DNA of 64,000 bases from positions 248,001-312,000 of the forward strand of contig JADKDE010000004.1 of assembly GCA_016718505.1 (NCBI GenBank), given 5' to 3'. Shown piece by piece: positions 58,522 to 64,000 of this stretch. The notes below the pieces were generated by a model. It ran no database searches. It saw only the letters and a program-made list of their open reading frames with translations, and was not told the DNA's origin. The translations under genes were made by a program, and so were the position numbers. Source of the DNA: Saprospiraceae bacterium (GTDB taxonomy: Bacteria; Bacteroidota; Bacteroidia; Chitinophagales; Saprospiraceae). Every line of letters starts with the position of its first letter. Positions within the stretch are counted from its first letter, which is position 1.

Positions 58522-59337
58522 AGTACTAAGCTAGCTGATGAAAGGTTACTTGGTCGGTCAATCGGTTTTGTACCAACCATGGGTGCTTTGCACCAAGGCC
58601 ATCTTGATTTGATCAGAGCTTCATTGGACAGAAATTGTTATACTGTTTGTAGCATTTTCGTGAATCCTACGCAGTTCAATGATCCCAAAGATCTGGAAAA
58701 ATATCCTAGAACACTTTCTTCAGATTCTGAGATGTTGCTTAAGGCTGGATGCAATTTGTTGTACGCGCCTGATGTCACAGAGATATATCCCAAGGTTGCC
58801 ATCACACCGCCTTCCTTCGATATGATGGGCATGGATAGGGTGATGGAGGGAAAATTTAGACCGGGTCATTTTGATGGTGTTGTTCAAGTCGTATATAGGT
58901 TATTAGATTTGGTTAAGCCAGACCAACTATTTATGGGCTTGAAAGATTATCAACAACAAGCCATCATAGGTCGAATGATCCTCGCGCTCAATTTACCAGT
59001 TTTCTTGGTTTCTGTAGAGACGACTAGGGAAGCTGATGGCTTGGCCATGAGCTCACGAAATGCTCGTCTTACCCCTGAGTGGAGGGCGAAAGCCCCAGTG
59101 ATTTATGAAACTTTGCATGCAATAAAGATCGACATTTTGGCTGGAAAAAATATTGACCACGTCGAAGCATTTTACTTCAGTAAATTGACCAAACTGGGTT
59201 TTAGAATGGAATATCTTGATTCATGTAATCCTTACACACTTCAGCCTATTCATAAATTTAAAGAGAAAGCTGTCGTATGCATCGCTTTATGGGCAGGGGA
59301 GGTACGACTCATTGATAATATATTAATCATGGCTTAA
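58522..59337 (+). CDS. panC: Pantoate-beta-alanine ligase, 5' end damaged
   Basis: This ATP-dependent ligase makes pantothenate. The frame reads DERLLGRSIGFVPTMGALHQGHL with the HIGH-type HQGH. It continues CSIFVNPTQFNDPKDLEKYPRTL, KFRPGHFDGVVQVVYRLLDLV, GLKDYQQQAIIGRMI and GLAMSSRNARLT. The frame is open from 58522 after a TGA but has no ATG, GTG or TTG before the conserved core; the first ATG in frame, 58579, would cut off the FVPT strand. The usual first 15-20 residues are absent, so the 5' end is lost to a deletion or frameshift. It converges with the FAD oxidoreductase gene, overlapping by 15 nt. Confidence 0.85.
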   Translation, partial: STKLADERLLGRSIGFVPTMGALHQGHLDLIRASLDRNCYTVCSIFVNPTQFNDPKDLEKYPRTLSSDSEMLLKAGCNLLYAPDVTEIYPKVAITPPSFDMMGMDRVMEGKFRPGHFDGVVQVVYRLLDLVKPDQLFMGLKDYQQQAIIGRMILALNLPVFLVSVETTREADGLAMSSRNARLTPEWRAKAPVIYETLHAIKIDILAGKNIDHVEAFYFSKLTKLGFRMEYLDSCNPYTLQPIHKFKEKAVVCIALWAGEVRLIDNILIMA

Positions 59338-60459
59338 TACCAAGTCGGCGACTTCTTCTGCGACCAAACTACCAATAGCTACGCCCATACCACCCATCCG
59401 CACAGCAACAAAAGTTCGCTCATCGATCGCTTTTATGATGGGTTTCTTTGTCGGCCCTAGACCCATAATTCCACTCCACTTATATTCCACTTGATAAGGC
59501 GTCCTTGGTAGTATGATTTGCTCCACCATATGCCTAAGGCCATTTTGAATTATCTCCGTTTCACCCTGTTCTGATGTTGTTTCTCCATCTTTGTCCAGAT
59601 GCCTTCCACCGCCTATAAGCAATCGCTCTCCCACATTTCTAAAATAGTAATAGCCTTCCAAATAATGGAACGAACCTTTGATTTTTAGCCCAGGTAGCGG
59701 ATTGGTAACCCAAACTTGATTACGCGCTGGTATGACTTCCAATGCAGGCATCAATTCCCTAGCAAATCCATTGGTACACAGGATCAGATTCCGCATATTT
59801 ATGCTTTCTCCATCTGCTAATATTAAGCAGGGCTCATGCTCATTTTCTATTTTTACAACTTCAATTCCAAAAAAAATGATTACTCCTATATCCTTGGCTA
59901 ACTTAAGCAGTCGGGCCATCATTTTACCCGTATCGAGCTGTCCTTCGACCGTGTTCTTTATAGCTGCATGGATTCCTTCCATTCCTAGGAATGGGCTTTT
60001 GGTTTCAAGCTTTTCGTAGGTTTTTTCTGTTTTTGTGATGGAGTTTAACTTTTTATTGAATTCATGTACAGCATCAAAACATTTATCTTTGTTTAGCTCA
60101 TCCTGGACCCCAAATATTTCAAATCCACCCAATCCTTTGTATTGAATTTCGTTTTCACCACACCTTTTTTTTAGTTTTTCAAGCCCTTGATAACGCCTTT
60201 CCACCAGTGCGAAAACCGCATCTTCTCCCATAATTTGAACGTCTGACAACAGCTCTGAAACACTCCCAATACAAGCAAAACCAGCATTTCGAGTACTGGC
60301 CCCGTGAGGTAAATATCCTCGTTCAAATACAACAACTCTGGCATCAGGTTTTTTCAATTTTAAATTGATAGCAGTGTTAAGACCAACAATTCCACACCCC
60401 ACGATACCGTAGTCGATTTTGCCAATAAATGTTTCTTTTTCCCAAAAACTAAAGCTCAT
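59323..60459 (-). CDS. FAD-dependent oxidoreductase (DAO family)
   Basis: This 378-residue flavoprotein has the dinucleotide-binding motif YGIVGCGIVGLNTAINLKLK, then the Glu in VVVFERGYLPHGASTRNAGF. The covalent or near-flavin region and the terminal MGLGPTKKPIIKAID, VRMGGMGVAIGSLVAEEVADL are as in D-amino-acid-oxidase-like enzymes. It probably oxidises an amine or amino acid. The substrate is unknown. It is flanked upstream by repeat copy C. Confidence 0.85.
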   Translation of the reverse strand: MSFSFWEKETFIGKIDYGIVGCGIVGLNTAINLKLKKPDARVVVFERGYLPHGASTRNAGFACIGSVSELLSDVQIMGEDAVFALVERRYQGLEKLKKRCGENEIQYKGLGGFEIFGVQDELNKDKCFDAVHEFNKKLNSITKTEKTYEKLETKSPFLGMEGIHAAIKNTVEGQLDTGKMMARLLKLAKDIGVIIFFGIEVVKIENEHEPCLILADGESINMRNLILCTNGFARELMPALEVIPARNQVWVTNPLPGLKIKGSFHYLEGYYYFRNVGERLLIGGGRHLDKDGETTSEQGETEIIQNGLRHMVEQIILPRTPYQVEYKWSGIMGLGPTKKPIIKAIDERTFVAVRMGGMGVAIGSLVAEEVADLVLSHD

Positions 60460-60488
60460 TTTTTATTTTTTAAAATTCAATATTGTTT

Positions 60489-60630
60489 GGGTGAGTCCTT
60501 AGCTCCGCTTCGGACCGGGTCGTTCATGGGTTCTCTCGTCTTTGGACGAGATCCGTCTTTCAGACTGACCATATCCACGGAAAATGCTTTTATAATGGGC
60601 ACCATTACCACCCCTCTCACGCTCAGTTGT
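60489..60630 (+). repeat. Hairpin-rich intergenic repeat, copy C
   Basis: It contains the hairpins CTCGTC-tttg-GACGAG (60535-60550) and GTCT-ttc-AGAC (60555-60565). It carries cgcttcggaccgggtcgttc at 60506-60525 followed by catgggttctc and tatccacggaaaa. It shares ordered blocks with copies A and B and the tail with copy D. It lies upstream of both the FAD oxidoreductase and the secreted barrel gene. Confidence 0.5.
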
Positions 60631-60717
60631 CATTCAATTTTTTTTAAGCATGATATTTAATGTTAAGTTACAATAATTATTTTTATGTTTGGTTAATATT
60701 CCAACTATCCAATAAAT

Positions 60718-61987
60718 ATGAAATTTTTTAGCACGCTGTTTTTTGTATTACTTTTTGTAAATTTTAGCCATTCTCAATCCCTGCTCCAGGTATTTTTGAC
60801 CTGCAATGGCAACTGTGATTCTGATTTTTTAAAAACGGAAATGACAGGCGAGATTAATTTTGTCAATGATGTGCAAACCTCTGATATTCAGCTTTTTATG
60901 ACTGATGTTGAGACGGGATCAGGAGGGGCTTCTATTATGATGGTCCTTGATGGAAAGCAAAAATTTGATGCTTTACAAGATACTATCCGATATACATTGG
61001 ATCCCTAATCTTACATTCGATGAAAAAAGACGAACCATGTTGAAATATTTTAGGTTGGGTCTCGTGAGGTATCTTGTTCATAATGGGCAAGGGGAAGATA
61101 TTACCTTGTCTTTTGATAAAGTGCCAGTTACAGATATGAGTAACAAATCGTGCAAGGCTCCACCAGTCAAAGACCCATACGATTTTTGGATTTTTAATGT
61201 TGGGGTCGATGGAAATGTAAGTGGCGAAAAATCTATAACATCATATTGGTTTGGAGGTAAAATCAGCGCCAATCGGGTGACTGATAATCAAAAACTTTTC
61301 ATTAATGCCAATATAAGTGAAAACAGAACCTCTTTTGTGCTGGATGCGGACGAACCTCCTTACGTAACCATCAATTCATCTCGTTATGTGGGTTTGGATG
61401 ATATCTTTACCATTAATAATCATTGGTCCTGGGGAGTTTTTTCACATTACCAAAGTTCAACTTTTAGCAATTTTAAACACCAATTCAATTTGGGCCTTGG
61501 CATGGAATATAGCCTTTTTGATTATAAGAAAAGCAATGAAAAGTATATCACTTTCCAGTATAAGATAAATAACACATTCAATATTTATAACGATACAACC
61601 TTGTATGACAAAATAAAAGAGAATCTATTGTCCCATAGTCTTTCTACGGCTCTTAATTTTACTCAGCCTTGGGGAAATCTTTATACATCTTTGTCTTGGA
61701 AAAATTATTTGCATGATTGGTACAAAAATGCAGCCTCTTTCGATGCAGGAGCAGAAATAAGGGTTTTCAAAGGATTCTCTGTTAATTTTAACCTTGGAAT
61801 TCAGTTCATCAGAAATCAGCTCAATCTCCCCAAAGTGGGAGCTTCAGAAGAAGAGATATTGACTAGACAAAGAGTATTAGCTACTTCGTATAGTTACTAT
61901 TCATGGTTTGGTGTGAATTATCGTTTTGGATCTATTTTCAACAACGTAGTAAATCCAAGATTCAATTCAAGCCAACAAATATTTTAA
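60718..61987 (+). CDS. Secreted outer-membrane beta-barrel protein of unknown function (frameshifted)
   Basis: The protein has about 422 residues. A signal peptide (FFSTLFFVLLFVNFSHSQ) precedes an N-terminal domain with two Cys (FLTCNGNCDSDFLKTEM) and acidic loops; the second half alternates like barrel strands: ITSYWFGGKISANRVTD, WGVFSHYQSSTFS, FNLGLGMEYSLFDYKKS, LYTSLSWKNYLHDWY, FSVNFNLGIQFI, YYSWFGVNYRFGS. The frame stops at 61008 (TLDP); one C fewer in CCC at about 61005 joins TLDP to NLTFDEKRRTM. No family is recognised. Confidence 0.65.
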
Positions 61988-61995
61988 AGTAAAAA

Positions 61996-62295
61996 CTACG
62001 GAAAAGCCTGTACCCAAGCCAATACACCGCCTGTAAGATTCCTTACATTTTTGAAGCCATTTTGCTCGAATAAGGTTTTCGCCATTCCCGAGCGATTGCC
62101 TGATCGACAGTGAAGCACTACTTCACTGTCTTTTTTGTCAGAATATGTCTCTATCCCTTGCATGATTTCTCCAAGTGGGATTAGGATTGCTCCTAAATTA
62201 AATTCCTCATATTCATGTAGCTCCCTTACGTCTATAAATATGAAATCATCTCCATTATCGAGTTTTGCTTTAAGTTCCTGAACCGTAATATCCAT
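61996..62295 (-). CDS. Rhodanese-like domain protein
   Basis: The 99-residue single rhodanese domain shows IFIDVRELHEYEEFNLGAILIPLGEI, the active Cys loop HCRSGNRSGMAKTLFEQ and NLTGGVLAWVQAF. It may handle sulfane sulfur in the cytosol; no partner is evident. The gene starts 2 nt from the T9SS gene's stop, on the same strand, so it may be transcribed with it. Confidence 0.92.
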   Translation of the reverse strand: MDITVQELKAKLDNGDDFIFIDVRELHEYEEFNLGAILIPLGEIMQGIETYSDKKDSEVVLHCRSGNRSGMAKTLFEQNGFKNVRNLTGGVLAWVQAFP

Positions 62296-62297
62296 CG

Positions 62298-64000
62298 CTA
62301 TATTTTTGTGAATTTTTTATTACTAATATATGAAGGAGTAGTTACTTGTATTATGTAATTTCCAGATGGTAGTGATTGCGTGTTAATTTCATTTTCAGAC
62401 CCATCTCTAGAAATCAACATTTCACCGAGAATATTATAAATTGCTATTTTTTTAATTTTGATGACATTGTCTAAGGTATTGATATACAGTGTATTAGAAA
62501 CGGGATTCGGGTAAATGGCAATTTTATCGTTGGCTGTTATCAATGTTTCCTTCGTACCGATAGGCATAGGAAGTGCTGGACCAAATTGTGGTCTTATCAT
62601 CAATGCACCATTAACGCCAGCGCTTGCTGATCCAAAGTTTTGCCATCCAGCTCCTGGATTGTAAAAGATTTGATTTACTGCATTTGGATTATTTCTATCG
62701 TAGCCGATTGGAATGGCATAGTCTCTTGAAGTAGCGGTAATCTGCTGATAGGCTACGAAAAAAGTCTCCGGGATTGATTATCAAACTTATAGGTTTATTA
62801 TCAGAATCGGTTAGTGCGTACAAAGTCATCCCCGATGAAGCATTGTTCGTATGAATTGGTTTTAGGATTTGGCTGGTGTATATGGGTGGACTTTCCAGAG
62901 AATTTTGATGAATAAATAACCTAAATTCTTGTGCTGAAACATCTACAGCCATATTAGGTATCAAGATCTGTATTCCATTCAAAGTGTCGCTCACATTGGC
63001 AGTATATTTGACGGCCAACATGGACTGAAATTGAGAGTCACTATTTACGGCAAGTGCCAATTCAGCAGCACCATCATCGTAGGCGTAGTAATTTTTCATG
63101 AGAAAATCTTTAGAAACACTGTTGTTATCAAAATACTCCGTGAATCCTCCGATGGTTTCTATATTTTGTGTGTAACTATAATTACTCCTGAGGCTGATTT
63201 CATTTATAGGAGCCGAAGCCAAAGCATTTTCAAGATTAGAAATGATGGCCATTGTTTCTAATTTGTTCGTAAAATTATGATAGCCTGTGTCCAAATCTCT
63301 TTGATTTTGGGGAACCACGGGTGGAACTTCAAGCAGGGTTCTAGGATTCAAGAGAATATTGCCAGATCTACTTTCTATCATGCTGTGGACGCTATTTTCA
63401 GCCTTTAATAGTTCGTTATAATTGTTGCTGATGCGGATTTTAATCGAGTCCGTCAACTCTTTTGCTACATTCCCTTTCAATTGTTTGAATGGCATTGACT
63501 GATAAAGCTTCAAAGGAGAGCTTGGGAGTTCACCAAATGCCAAATCTGGTACCTTACCACTGACAGCTGTCGATTTTGCTAATCTAACATGATCCAAATG
63601 CCAGAGTCCAAGCATTCCTTCTCTTGAGCAGTAATTTTTAAAACGGAATCTAAACCCCTGATGCCTTATATTTTCTGGAATAAAGAACCGATAAAAGGAA
63701 AATAGCGGGGAATTTTTAACAGAATATGTTTGAGTGATCCCTTGGATTTTGCCGAGCTTTACCCAAATTCCGTTAGCGTTTAACGCTTCAATCACAAAAC
63801 TGTCCCTGACGTATGGTTGTAACCCATAACCTTTGGGCTGTAAAAAAACGATAAAAACAAACTATCACTTCCTTGGTTGCTAAGATCGATAAAGCTTGAG
63901 GTCAAAATATCACTAAGACCGTGCCCGCCGCCATATGGTTTTCCATTTTCATTGATCCCATCAAATGTCGCTACACCTAGAGAAGGTGGATTTACTGCCA
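62298..64000 (-). CDS. T9SS-secreted multidomain protein (5' end outside window, frameshifted)
   Basis: At least 567 residues lie in the window; the start is beyond 64000. The visible part has a jelly-roll-like segment (FYRFFIPENIRHQGFRFRF, MLGLWHLDHVRLAK) then a middle region with AYDDGAAELALAVNSDSQFQ. The end is the T9SS domain: IAIYPNPVSNTLYINTLDN, IYNILGEMLISRDGSENE, PSGNYIIQVT and the final KKFTKI. Two shifts are needed. At about 62760 one T fewer in TTTTTT gives GDFFVAYQQITATSRDYAIP; at about 63844 one T fewer in a T7 run gives FLQPKGYGLQPYVRDSFVIEAL. Both are homopolymer insertions. A glycoside or peptide role cannot be told. Confidence 0.8.

Noticed and set aside
1..64000. CRISPR array, rRNA, insertion sequence or prophage
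   Set aside because: No regularly spaced repeats, rRNA sequence, transposase or phage structural genes are visible.

Overview
The window is a low-GC chromosomal segment of a Bacteroidota bacterium. Evidence: type IX secretion (T9SS) C-terminal sorting domains on two large secreted proteins, DUF3127 and DUF4249-like genes, a short primary sigma factor of the Bacteroidota type, thioester-less macroglobulin, sigma/anti-sigma/outer-membrane-barrel loci, and many promoters with the Bacteroidota -7 box TAnnTTTG. The BNR-repeat secreted protein and carboxyspermidine genes fit a Saprospiria/Chitinophagia-like lineage, but I cannot place it more finely.

Layout. 1-2.1 kb: accessory left edge with three overlapping genes (a partial gene, a small protein with the N-terminal motif DFVTNSSSTSF, a radical SAM/SPASM protein), followed by two structured non-coding elements. 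2.1-7.4 kb: DUF3127, a secreted unknown, tRNA-Val and tRNA-Pro, an SDR, mtgA, a metallo-beta-lactamase fold hydrolase, RNase Z and a STAS protein. 7.5-13.8 kb: clpC, then the translation block infC-rpmI-rplT, aroC and a secreted nuclease. 13.8-26.7 kb: DUF4249-like lipoprotein, BNR/discoidin T9SS protein, SPFH protein, MATE transporter, DUF721-recF, acyl-CoA carboxylase beta, aminotransferase, cdd, GNAT. 26.7-36.5 kb: a very large macroglobulin, then lipoprotein/sigma/anti-sigma-barrel locus 1. 36.5-48.2 kb: unknown secreted protein, a serine-hydrolase-like pseudoenzyme, SUI1 factor, exonuclease, hppD, tRNA-Lys, carboxyspermidine dehydrogenase/decarboxylase, prmC, a glycosyltransferase, glgA and rpoD. 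48.2-53.4 kb: PepSY-like lipoprotein and sigma/anti-sigma/barrel loci 2 and 3. 53.8-64 kb: nucleotidyltransferase-partner-like remnant, leuS, clpS, peroxiredoxin, panC, an FAD oxidoreductase, a secreted barrel protein, rhodanese and a partial T9SS protein.

Two themes stand out. First, three loci pair an ECF-type sigma factor with an inner-membrane anti-sigma-like protein and an outer-membrane beta-barrel. In locus 3 the last two are separate genes; in loci 1 and 2 they appear fused into one polypeptide with a cytoplasmic domain, one membrane helix, a long low-complexity linker and a C-terminal barrel. This would be a one-protein trans-envelope signalling device. Second, about fifteen otherwise normal genes are broken by single 1-2 nt shifts, most of them at homopolymers. 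That pattern points to sequencing or assembly indels rather than gene decay, and I annotate these genes as single CDSs spanning the shift. A family of hairpin-rich intergenic elements (around 2.0, 51.0, 53.7 and 60.5 kb) also recurs in the window.
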